The position numbers were made by a program, and so were the translations under genes. From an uncultured Collinsella sp. (GTDB taxonomy: Bacteria; Actinomycetota; Coriobacteriia; Coriobacteriales; Coriobacteriaceae), in the NCBI GenBank assembly GCA_900541245.1, contig UQIS01000017.1:1-44059 (forward strand): 44,059 bases of DNA. The letters are read 5' to 3'. Below are positions 33,052-40,432 of this stretch, piece after piece. Position 1 is the first letter of the stretch. The number at the start of each line of letters is the position of its first letter. Under the pieces are notes generated by a model. It was given only the letters and a program-made list of their open reading frames with translations. It did not search any database and was not told the origin of the DNA.

Positions 33052-33235
33052 CCGAAGCGGACCGTGCCGGAATCACAGGTTGAGGACGGACAGCGAAAAC
33101 GCTCCTAGGCGAGCAAGGTGGCGTGAAAGAGGAGGGCATAGGCCTTGTGACCATGCCCGACGATTGAACGCCAGATTGCCGCTTAGGAGCGTTTGCAGCG
33201 TCGGCCGGTTACGGCGTTTGGTAAAACGCCGTAAC
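33052..33235 (+). repeat. Composite structured repeat, copy C
   Basis: After the shared word GAGGACGGACAGCGA comes a hairpin at 33097-33194: outer arms AAACGCTCCTAGGC/GCTTAGGAGCGTTT (one G-T pair), bulged A at 33112, GCAA/TTGC, conserved GG/GA loop, TGGCGT/ACGCCA, then GGGCAT/ATGCCC. Compared with A/B nearly every stem base is changed on both sides. The linker GCAGCGTCG and the hairpin GTTACGGCGTTT-GGTA-AAACGCCGTAAC (33208-33235) follow. Confidence 0.8.
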
Positions 33236-33240
33236 TATAA

Positions 33241-33328
33241 GGTCATGCCGCCGAAATTGAAAGGCAGATTGCCGCTCTGGCGGGTTTGCAGCGTCGAGCC
33301 GTTGCGCGGTTTGGTAAAACCGCGCAAC
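33241..33328 (+). repeat. Truncated tandem copy C2
   Basis: Only the right arm of the long hairpin is present (GGTCATGCCGCCG, then GGCAGATTGCCGCTCTGGCG), followed by GCAGCGTCG and a complete hairpin GTTGCGCGGTTT-GGTA-AAACCGCGCAAC (33301-33328). The left arm is missing, so it is a partial duplicate behind copy C. The GGTA stem again differs in sequence but pairs perfectly. Confidence 0.75.
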
Positions 33329-33343
33329 AACTACTTTGGTACC

Positions 33344-33403
33344 TTGACATTCATTTCTCATGCTCCTAGATTGGTTAGGCACAAAACAATTCCACTACCT
33401 AAC
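33344..33403 (+). promoter_or_regulatory. Promoter and possible MarR operator of the exporter operon
   Basis: TTGACA (33344-33349), 17-nt spacer, TAGATT (33367-33372) is a near-consensus promoter. Just downstream GTTAGG (33374-33379) and CCTAAC (33398-33403) form inverted half-sites, well placed for autorepression by the MarR protein. A possible ribosome-binding site AAAGGAG lies 12 nt before the ATG, a long spacing. Confidence 0.65.
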
Positions 33404-33427
33404 TAAAGAAAGGAGCAACACTAATTC

Positions 33428-33934
33428 ATGTGCGATGAACCTCTTAACCTTTGTTCGCACGAGCCCGGCGGCGACCCGTCACAGCCGGCGGATGCACCCG
33501 AAGCGGTTAGCTCAGAAGACAAGCTTGCCAAGCGCATCCTCAATGGCCTGGGCTTTTGCGGCCATTACATGCATTTTCATGGCGGAGGCGTGTCCGGCAA
33601 GGCGGCCATCATCTGCCTGCTGGCCAAGCAACCCGGCGGCGAGATGTCGCAGCAGGAACTCGGCATGCACTTTGACCTCAAGCCGGGGTCGCTTTCCGAG
33701 ATCCTGTCCAAACTCGAGCTCAACGGCCTCATCGAGCGCAGCCGTAACCCCAAGGATCGACGGCAGCTCACCATTCGCCTGACCGAAACCGGCCGGGAAA
33801 ACGCCCGCATCGACCAGGCAGCCCGCATTCGCTTTAGAGAGCAGGCCTTTAGTGCCCTCACTCACGACGAGCGCGAGCAGCTTGCCGAAATGCTCGAGAA
33901 AATCCGTGTAACCTGGGAGGAACTGGATGATTAA
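33428..33934 (+). CDS. MarR-family transcriptional regulator
   Basis: 168 residues: a polar N-terminal tail of about 30, then a winged-helix domain with SQQELGMHFDLKPGSLSEIL as recognition region and the wing RNPKDRRQLTIRLTETGREN. It has an unusual Cys/His-containing stretch FCGHYMHFHGGG before the HTH. Its stop overlaps the start of the first ABC gene by 8 bp (ATGATTAA), so regulator and exporter are coupled; by analogy it represses the operon until a substrate binds. Confidence 0.9.
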   Translation: MCDEPLNLCSHEPGGDPSQPADAPEAVSSEDKLAKRILNGLGFCGHYMHFHGGGVSGKAAIICLLAKQPGGEMSQQELGMHFDLKPGSLSEILSKLELNGLIERSRNPKDRRQLTIRLTETGRENARIDQAARIRFREQAFSALTHDEREQLAEMLEKIRVTWEELDD

Positions 33935-35741
33935 AACCCTCATGGGCAGCATCCGCGACTATATGAAAGTCACTGTTGCCACGCCGTTGCTCGTGCTTGG
34001 CGAGGTGCTCTGCGAGATGCTGATTCCATTTATCACCGCCAACCTGATCGACGCCATCAAAGACGGCGCCACCGTAGCCGAGATGCTTCCCACCGCGGGC
34101 TTTTTGGTGCTCATCGCGCTGACGTCGCTTGCTTTTGGCGCCGCCGCCGGCGTCACCTGCAGCCATGCGAGTTGCGGCTTCGCCAAGAACCTGCGTCACG
34201 ACCTGTTCTACAAGATCCAGACGTTCAGCTTTGCCAACATCGATGAGTTCTCGAGCTCCTCGCTCGTCACGCGCCTGACCACCGACATCAACAACGTGCA
34301 GCAGGCCTTTATGATGATCATCCGTATCGCCGTGCGCGCGCCGCTGGTATTGATCTTCGCCTTTACCATGGCATTTATCATGGGCGGCAGCGTTGCCATG
34401 GTCTACCTGGTCATCATTCCGCTGCTGGGCTTTGGACTGTTCTTTATCATCTTTAAGGTGCGCCCCATCTTCTCGCGCGTGTTCCACAAGTACGACGCCC
34501 TTAACGAGTCCGTCGAGGAAAACGTCACCGGCATGCGCGTGGTCAAGAGCTACGTGCGCGAAGACTTTGAGAAGGAGAAGTTCGCGACCGCCGCACGCGA
34601 CGTCCAGATGGACTTCACCCGCGCCGAGAAGCTGCTTGCCTTTAACAACCCCATGATGAACATCTGCGTCAACGGCGCGTTTGTCGTCATCATCTACCTG
34701 GGCTCCAAGCTCATCATCACGAGCCAGGGCACGCTGTTCGACGTGGGCCAGCTCTCCTCGATCTTTACCTATGGCTTCCAAATCCTCATGAGCCTGATGC
34801 AGCTATCGATGATCTTTGTCATGGTGACCATGGCCGACGAATCGGCGCACCGCATCACCGAGGTGCTGGCCGCCGAGCCCACGATCGCCGATCCCGCCGA
34901 GCCCGTGCTCGAGGTCGCCGATGGCTCCATCGACTTTGACCACGTGAGCTTTAAGTATTCCGCGCATGCGAAGCGCCAGGCGCTCGACGATATCGACCTG
35001 CACATTAAGAGCGGCGAGACCATCGGCATCATCGGCGGCACCGGCTCGGCCAAGTCCACGCTCGTAAACCTCATCGCCCGCCTGTACGACGCCACCGAGG
35101 GTACCGTGCGCGTGGGCGGCGTGGATGTACGCGACTACGACTTGGACGCCCTGCGCCACCAGGTGGCCATGGTGCTGCAGAAAAACGTGCTGTTTAGCGG
35201 CACGATTGCCGAGAACCTGCGTTGGGGCGACCCGAACGCCACCGACGAAGAGGTCCGCGAGGCCGCGCATCTGGCCTGCGCCGACGAGTTTGTCGACGGC
35301 TTCCCCAAGGGCTATGACACCTGGATCGAACAGGGCGGCTCCAATGTTTCCGGCGGTCAGAAGCAGCGCCTGTGCATTGCGCGTGCCCTGCTGCGTCGCC
35401 CCAAGATCTTGATCCTGGACGACTCCACGAGCGCCGTCGACACCAAGACCGACGCCAAGATTCGCGCAGGGCTGGCAAGCTATCTGCCCAACACGACCAA
35501 GCTCATCATCGCCCAGCGCATTAGCTCCGTGCAGGACGCAGACCGCATCATCGTCATGGAGGGCGGCCGCATCGCGCAGATCGGTAACCACGACGAGCTG
35601 CTCAAGACGAGCGAGATCTACCGCGAGACCTTTACCTCGCAGAACAAGATGTCTGCCGAGGGCGAAGAGGCCGTCGAGGCCGACACCGAGGCATCCGTAA
35701 CGCAAGCTCAGACCCAGGAAGGAGGCGAGGCACATGAGTAA
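33927..35741 (+). CDS. ABC exporter half-transporter with degenerate catalytic site
   Basis: 604 residues: six-helix ABC_membrane domain (1-310) and nucleotide-binding domain. Walker A reads GGTGSAKST (Ala for the last Gly), Walker B is ILILDDSTSAVD with Asp where the catalytic Glu should be, while the signature NVSGGQKQRL is intact. This is the pattern of the degenerate half of heterodimeric exporters such as BmrCD, LmrCD and TM287/288. A Glu/Ala/Gln-rich tail ends the protein, whose gene overlaps the partner by 8 bp. Confidence 0.93.
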   Translation: MIKTLMGSIRDYMKVTVATPLLVLGEVLCEMLIPFITANLIDAIKDGATVAEMLPTAGFLVLIALTSLAFGAAAGVTCSHASCGFAKNLRHDLFYKIQTFSFANIDEFSSSSLVTRLTTDINNVQQAFMMIIRIAVRAPLVLIFAFTMAFIMGGSVAMVYLVIIPLLGFGLFFIIFKVRPIFSRVFHKYDALNESVEENVTGMRVVKSYVREDFEKEKFATAARDVQMDFTRAEKLLAFNNPMMNICVNGAFVVIIYLGSKLIITSQGTLFDVGQLSSIFTYGFQILMSLMQLSMIFVMVTMADESAHRITEVLAAEPTIADPAEPVLEVADGSIDFDHVSFKYSAHAKRQALDDIDLHIKSGETIGIIGGTGSAKSTLVNLIARLYDATEGTVRVGGVDVRDYDLDALRHQVAMVLQKNVLFSGTIAENLRWGDPNATDEEVREAAHLACADEFVDGFPKGYDTWIEQGGSNVSGGQKQRLCIARALLRRPKILILDDSTSAVDTKTDAKIRAGLASYLPNTTKLIIAQRISSVQDADRIIVMEGGRIAQIGNHDELLKTSEIYRETFTSQNKMSAEGEEAVEADTEASVTQAQTQEGGEAHE

Positions 35742-37653
35742 GGCAACGACCGCCGAGCGCGCGCTCAACCGCAAGGGCGGCACCATGTCGCGCCTCATCA
35801 AGACGCTCTTTGGCTTTTACCCCGTGCTTTTGCCCCTCGTCGTCGCCGGCGTGGTGCTCTGCGCCATCATCAACTCCATCGGCGCGACCTTCCTTCAGAG
35901 CGCCCTGCAGATTATTAGCGAATCGTGGCAGTCGGGCGATTGGGGAGCCGCGCAGCCCAAGATCGCACAGCTCGTGACCACCCTCGCCTGCATCTACGGC
36001 ATCGGCATCCTGTCCTCGCTCTTCTGGAACCGCGCCATGGCCATCGTCACGCAGGGCTCGCTGGAGAAGCTGCGCGAGAAGATGTTCAACCGCATGCAGG
36101 ACCTGCCGATTCGCTACTTCGACACGCACCAGCGCGGCGACATCATGAGCCACTACACCAACGACATCGACACGCTGCGCCAGATGATCAGCCAGTCGCT
36201 GCCCAACCTGCTCATGACGATCATCGTCATCGTCACGGTGTTCTTTATCATGCTGTACTACAGCGTTTGGATGTGCCTGGTCATTGTGGCCGGCGTCGCC
36301 TTTATGACCTTTATGACCAAGCTGCTCGGCTCCAACTCCGCGCGCTTCTTTATTGCGCAGCAGACCGAGCTCGGCGTGGTCGAGGGCCATATCGAGGAAG
36401 TCATGAACGGCCAGAAGGTCGTCAAGGCATTCTGCCACGAGTCTGCCGCCGAGGCCGATTTTGACGAGCGCAACGAAAAGCTCTTCGAGGTCTCGCAGAA
36501 GGCCAACATGTACGCCAACATCCTCATGCCCATCCTTATGAACCTGGGAAACCTGCTCTACGTGCTGGTCGCACTGGCAGGCGGCATTTTCCTGGCGCTG
36601 GGCGTGCCTAACCTGAGCATCTCGGGCATGGCGCTTTCCATCGCCGTCGTGGTGCCGTTCCTCAACATGACCAAGCAGTTCTGCGGACAGATCGGCCAGA
36701 TCTCGCAGCAGATCAACGCCGTGGTCATGGGCCTCGCCGGCGCCGACCGTATCTTTGAGCTCATCGACGAGGAGCCCGAAGCCGACGAAGGCTATGTGAC
36801 GCTCGTCAACGCTCAGGTGAACCCCGACACCTGGCAGCTCGAGGAGGCCGACCACCACACCGGCATGTGGGCGTGGAAGCATCCGCACCGCGCAACCGGC
36901 GAGATCGAGTACGTACCGCTGCGTGGCGACCTGGTCATGGACAACGTCGACTTTGGCTACACGCCCGACCACGAGGTGCTGCACGGCGTGTCTGTGTACG
37001 CCAAGCCGGGCCAGAAGGTCGCGTTTGTCGGCGCCACCGGCGCCGGCAAGACGACCATCACCAACCTTATCAACCGTTTCTATGACATCGCCGACGGCAA
37101 GATCCGCTACGACGGCATCAACGTCAACAAGATCCGCAAGGCTGATCTGCGCCGCTCGCTGGGCGTCGTGCTGCAGGACGTGAACCTGTTCACCGGCACC
37201 GTGATGGACAACATCCGCTACGGCAACCTGGACGCTACCGACGAGGAGTGCGTCGCGGCGGCCAAGCTCGCGGGCGCGGACGACTTTATCACCCGCCTGC
37301 CCGACGGCTACGACACCATGCTCACCGGCAACGGCGCACAGCTGTCGCAGGGCCAGCGCCAGCTGATTTCGATCGCACGCGCCGCCGTCGCCGATCCGCC
37401 GGCGATGATTCTGGACGAGGCCACGTCGAGCATTGATACCCGCACCGAGGCCATCGTGCAGGCGGGCATGGACAAGCTCATGGAGGGCCGCACGACGTTT
37501 GTCATCGCGCACCGCCTGTCCACCGTGCGCAACTCCGACGCGATCATCTGCCTGGACCACGGCCGCATCATTGAGCGCGGCAACCACGACGAGCTGATCG
37601 CCAAGCGCGGATATTACTACCAGCTCTACACCGGAGCGTTTGAGCTGGAGTAG
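35734..37653 (+). CDS. ABC exporter half-transporter, catalytic partner
   Basis: 639 residues: membrane domain (about 25-330), then the NBD. Walker A GATGAGKTT and Walker B AMILDEATSSID with the catalytic Glu are intact, but the signature is LSQGQRQL instead of LSGGQ. This complements the partner gene, giving one canonical and one degenerate ATP site. Between the two domains is an insertion of about 45 residues (EADEGYVTLVNAQVNPDTWQ onward) characteristic of this sub-type. Likely a drug or lipid exporter; substrate unknown. Confidence 0.93.
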   Translation: MSKATTAERALNRKGGTMSRLIKTLFGFYPVLLPLVVAGVVLCAIINSIGATFLQSALQIISESWQSGDWGAAQPKIAQLVTTLACIYGIGILSSLFWNRAMAIVTQGSLEKLREKMFNRMQDLPIRYFDTHQRGDIMSHYTNDIDTLRQMISQSLPNLLMTIIVIVTVFFIMLYYSVWMCLVIVAGVAFMTFMTKLLGSNSARFFIAQQTELGVVEGHIEEVMNGQKVVKAFCHESAAEADFDERNEKLFEVSQKANMYANILMPILMNLGNLLYVLVALAGGIFLALGVPNLSISGMALSIAVVVPFLNMTKQFCGQIGQISQQINAVVMGLAGADRIFELIDEEPEADEGYVTLVNAQVNPDTWQLEEADHHTGMWAWKHPHRATGEIEYVPLRGDLVMDNVDFGYTPDHEVLHGVSVYAKPGQKVAFVGATGAGKTTITNLINRFYDIADGKIRYDGINVNKIRKADLRRSLGVVLQDVNLFTGTVMDNIRYGNLDATDEECVAAAKLAGADDFITRLPDGYDTMLTGNGAQLSQGQRQLISIARAAVADPPAMILDEATSSIDTRTEAIVQAGMDKLMEGRTTFVIAHRLSTVRNSDAIICLDHGRIIERGNHDELIAKRGYYYQLYTGAFELE

Positions 37654-37661
37654 TTCGGCCC

Positions 37662-37750
37662 GCCGAGATGGCCGATTTGCCGCTCATTCGTCGGGCATGA
37701 CCCTAAGGTCAATGCCCTCCTCTTTCGGGGCAAATCAACTCATCTCAACG
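37662..37750 (-). repeat. Composite structured repeat, copy E (reversed)
   Basis: Read on the minus strand: GAGATG/CATCTC outer pairs, GATTTGCC/GGCAAATC, then CGAAAGAGGAGGGCAT and ATGCCCGACGAATGA, which match copy C, with the tip GACC-TTAG-GGTC. There is no GGTA hairpin. It starts 9 nt after the TAG of the plus-strand exporter gene, the same relation to a convergent stop codon as copies A, B and D. Confidence 0.65.
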
Positions 37751-37765
37751 ACCCAAACACAATGC

Positions 37766-37824
37766 GCCGCAACGAATAAAGCCTCCGCAGCCACACGAGC
37801 TGCGGAGGCTTTATTCGTTGCGGC
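37766..37824. terminator. 25-bp perfect hairpin, probable bidirectional terminator
   Basis: GCCGCAACGAATAAAGCCTC plus CGCAG (37766-37790) is exactly complementary to 37800-37824, with a 9-nt loop. The GC-rich inner stem GCCTCCGCAG is flanked by AATAAA/TTTATT, so both strands give a short U-rich exit. It lies 113 nt after the exporter operon. Confidence 0.65.
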
Positions 37825-37826
37825 CG

Positions 37827-38000
37827 GAAACCGTATCCCACTTTTCGGGCCCAAAATGGGATGCCGTTTCCCGCTGGACCCCCTCCGGGAAACGGCATCC
37901 CATTTCAAGGGGGTAAACCGGGATGTGATTTCCCCTAACGGCACCTTTGGTCCCCCGCATCCCACTCTAGACGCACAAAACGGGATGAGCTTTCCCATGG
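37827..38000. repeat. Cluster of six GGGAT...TTTCCC repeats in alternating orientation
   Basis: A word of about 20 nt, AAATGGGATGCCGTTTCCCG, recurs with variation: reversed at 37827-37846, forward at 37854-37873, reversed and exactly complementary at 37886-37905, forward near 37915-37935, reversed and partial near 37957-37966, forward at 37976-37996. The two middle copies form a 20-bp hairpin with a 12-nt loop. Confidence 0.75.
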
Positions 38001-38092
38001 TGATCCAAGACCAGAAGCATGTCCGATAGCGCGGCCAGGTCAAGAACAACAAGGCAAGCGTCACGCCAATTTGGACGAGCGTCTGCTGCAGT

Positions 38093-38120
38093 TTGAGGCT
38101 GCTGGCCCATATGGTAGAGT
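38093..38120 (+). promoter_or_regulatory. Candidate promoter of the GGDEF gene
   Basis: TTGAGG (38093-38098), 16-nt spacer, TAGAGT (38115-38120). Transcription would begin about 58 nt before the GTG start. Confidence 0.5.
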
Positions 38121-38185
38121 TAACCACCCATGAATTTCAGCACACTATGTACTACCTGCACTTTTGTCATTTGAGGAGTGAACTT

Positions 38186-39277
38186 GTGAATACTTCTGTC
38201 GCCAAGAAAGCCAGTCGGGCGATGCGCCTGCTCATGATGGTGCTCACGGCAGTTCTCATCTTCTTCTTCATTAATGTTATGCTGCTCGTCTCCGATATCC
38301 AGGGCACGGCGCGCGTGGTCAACTACGCCGGTCTGGTGCGCGGTACCACGCAGCGAATCGTTAAGCTCGAGGACGCGGGCCAGCCTCAAGACGACCTGCT
38401 CAAAGCCGTGGATTCATACATCAACGGCTTGCGTTACGGAAGTGGCGACCTCAACCTCGTCCGTCTCGACGACGATGAGTATCAGGCAAAGATGACCGAG
38501 CTTGCAAATTATTTTGATGAGCTTTGCGCCGAGATTAGCCGCGTGCGCGAAGTCGGCTACGAGAGCACCGACATCATCTCCATGAGCGAGGAGTTCTTTG
38601 GCATTTGCGACGATGCTACGCGACTCGCAGAGGACTACTCTCGGGAGAAGGCGTCGGCGCTCAACTATCTCGAGGGCTTGGTGATCATCGACATCGTGGG
38701 CTTGGTGGCGACCTTTGCGGTCGAACTTGTTCGCGCGGTGCGCACTGCCGCGCTCAACCGCGAGCTGCAGAGCAAAGTCTATCTCGACGAAGCCACGGGA
38801 CTGCCCAACAAGAACAAGTGCGAGGAGATCTTGGGGCAGGAGCGGCCTGTCTCCGCGGAGGCGCCCGTTGCGGTGTGCGTCTTCGACCTTAACAATCTGC
38901 ATACGGTCAATAACACCTTTGGCCACGAGAAGGGCGACGAATACATCCGTTCTTTTGCCCAGCAGCTGGGGTGCGTGGCGTCCGAGACCTGCTTTGTGGG
39001 CCGTGACGGTGGCGATGAGTTTATCGCGGTGCTGCGGGATGCCGATCGAGCTGCCGTGGAGTCCTGTCTCGCTCGGGTTCGTGCGAACGTGAACGAGTAT
39101 TCCGAGGCTCACCCCGACATGCCTATCGGCTATGCGGTGGGCTACGCGCTTTCCAGTGATTTTGATGAACCGCCTACGATGCGCGAGCTCTTTTCCCAGG
39201 CCGACAAAAACATGTACATCGACAAGAACCGCGTAAAGACAGCTGAGGCAGCCGGGCTGCAACGCGAGGACCGCTAA
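38186..39277 (+). CDS. Membrane GGDEF-domain protein, probable diguanylate cyclase
   Basis: 363 residues: a membrane helix at about 14-36 (MMVLTAVLIFFFINVMLLVS), an extracytoplasmic domain of about 130 residues with a PilJ/type-IV-pili chemoreceptor-like start (TARVVNYAGLVRGTTQRIVK), a second helix (GLVIIDIVGLVATFAVELV), then a GGDEF domain with FDLNNLHTVNNTFGHEKGDE and an intact GGDEF at 275-279. No RxxD inhibitory site precedes it, so product feedback is unlikely. The GTG 38186 follows GAGGAG by 7 nt. Confidence 0.87.
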   Translation: MNTSVAKKASRAMRLLMMVLTAVLIFFFINVMLLVSDIQGTARVVNYAGLVRGTTQRIVKLEDAGQPQDDLLKAVDSYINGLRYGSGDLNLVRLDDDEYQAKMTELANYFDELCAEISRVREVGYESTDIISMSEEFFGICDDATRLAEDYSREKASALNYLEGLVIIDIVGLVATFAVELVRAVRTAALNRELQSKVYLDEATGLPNKNKCEEILGQERPVSAEAPVAVCVFDLNNLHTVNNTFGHEKGDEYIRSFAQQLGCVASETCFVGRDGGDEFIAVLRDADRAAVESCLARVRANVNEYSEAHPDMPIGYAVGYALSSDFDEPPTMRELFSQADKNMYIDKNRVKTAEAAGLQREDR

Positions 39278-39320
39278 ACCCGTAGCAAAGGGTAGCTGAT
39301 TTGGGACGGGACTCTTTTGG

Positions 39321-40199
39321 CTACTTGAGGAGTTGGGCCATGGCGTTGACGAATTTTTGTACTTGGAGGGTGGGCTCGAGCGGGTAGTGCAGAAAGACCG
39401 GCACCTCTCGCCCGCACAGGAACGGCACGCCCACAAAGGCCGGGTGCACCCCCGACCATGCGCCGCAGGTGAGCACCGCGTCGCCCTTTTCCTCTGCCTC
39501 GTTAAAGAGCGCAAAGTCAAAGCTGTCCACGTCGATCACGTCAACGCCGCCGTCGGCCAGAAGGTCGATGCGCAGGCTGTCCATTGCGTCGTTGCCGTGA
39601 CGGAGCACGCGCAGGCGCATGCCCTCCAGGTCGGCAACCGTAATGCGTGTCTTGCGCGCCAGCGGGCTCGAGCGTGGCACGTCGATATAAAACGGCACGT
39701 TAACGATGCGGAGCTTTTGGCAGGCGTCGCCCCAGCGCGGGGTCGAAAAACTCGACTGCACCACATCGACCTCGCGGCCCAAGCTGCGCATGACGGATTC
39801 GCGTTCGTCGTAGAGGTCGCTCACCGGCACGATCTCAAATCGCAGCGACGGTTCCAGATCGTGAATGTCCGACCACATCGACAGCGTTTGGCGCCCCGGG
39901 CACATCATCGACACGCCCAGACGCACGGCCCCGCCATCGCCCGCCGCGCGTCGGGCACGGCGTAGCGCGTCCTCGGACTGCCGCATGATCGAGCGCGCGT
40001 CGTCCACCAGCAGAGCGCCCGCCGGCGTCACCTTAACACCAGAATGCGAGCGCTCGAACAACGTGATGCCAAACTCGGCCTCGAAGCCCGACACCTGCTT
40101 GACGAGCGCCGGGGTCGACACGCGCATTTTTGCCGCCGCCCGTGAGAAGCTTCCCAGCTCCGCGGCGGCCGATATGGCCTCGAGTCGTCGATCGTACAC
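39321..40199 (-). CDS. LysR-type transcriptional regulator
   Basis: 292 residues: N-terminal LysR HTH (AISAAAELGSFSRAAAKMRV, then STPALVKQVSGFEAEFGITL and LFERSHSGVKVTPAG) and an effector-binding domain that is less typical (SMMCPGRQTLSMWSDIHDLE). Start GTG 40199 after GGGAG. It is divergent from the SDR/MFS/Gfo operon and probably controls it, using the ACCTGCG repeats in the intergenic region. Confidence 0.88.
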   Translation of the reverse strand: MYDRRLEAISAAAELGSFSRAAAKMRVSTPALVKQVSGFEAEFGITLFERSHSGVKVTPAGALLVDDARSIMRQSEDALRRARRAAGDGGAVRLGVSMMCPGRQTLSMWSDIHDLEPSLRFEIVPVSDLYDERESVMRSLGREVDVVQSSFSTPRWGDACQKLRIVNVPFYIDVPRSSPLARKTRITVADLEGMRLRVLRHGNDAMDSLRIDLLADGGVDVIDVDSFDFALFNEAEEKGDAVLTCGAWSGVHPAFVGVPFLCGREVPVFLHYPLEPTLQVQKFVNAMAQLLK

Positions 40200-40248
40200 G
40201 TCAATCTCCCGTTTTCGCGCCCGTGGCCACATGGCGCCACAGGGGGTT

Positions 40249-40376
40249 GTTTTCGCAGGTCACGCGCTCAATTGAGAAAAAACTGCATCGCATAGTATAA
40301 ACCTACGGTTAACGCCATTCTAACAAATATGCAATTCACCTGCGCAAATGCAAAGCATACGATAACCTGCGAAAAC
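40249..40376. promoter_or_regulatory. LysR/operon intergenic region with ACCTGCG repeats
   Basis: GTTTTCGCAGGT (40249-40260) and ACCTGCGAAAAC (40365-40376) are exact complements 104 nt apart; a third related copy ACCTGCGCAAA is at 40338-40348. Candidate -10 boxes are TACGAT (40358-40363, plus strand, with TTCACC at 40335-40340) and TATACT (40294-40299, minus strand). The spacing suits looping by a LysR tetramer. Confidence 0.55.
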
Positions 40377-40379
40377 CAC

Positions 40380-40406
40380 GTGGGTCGATTAATGGAAACG
40401 ACCCAC
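40380..40406 (+). promoter_or_regulatory. 5'-leader hairpin before the SDR gene
   Basis: GTGGGTCG (40380-40387) and CGACCCAC (40399-40406) form a perfect 8-bp stem with an 11-nt loop, 13 nt ahead of the ribosome-binding site AAGGGAAG. It may stabilise the leader or affect translation. Confidence 0.45.
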
Positions 40407-40432
40407 CGGGAGGTACAAGAAGGGAAGTTCCT

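Noticed and set aside
35632..37587. Long minus-strand frame opposite the second ABC exporter gene
   Set aside because: Shadow of a strongly supported plus-strand gene; no ribosome-binding site or recognisable domain.
37827..38000. CRISPR array
   Set aside because: The repeats alternate in orientation, vary in sequence and have no regular spacers; no cas genes are present.
39278..39320. Terminator between the GGDEF and LysR genes
   Set aside because: GTAGC/GCTAC ends could pair but the arms are interrupted and no T-run follows; possibly a fragment of another repeat family.
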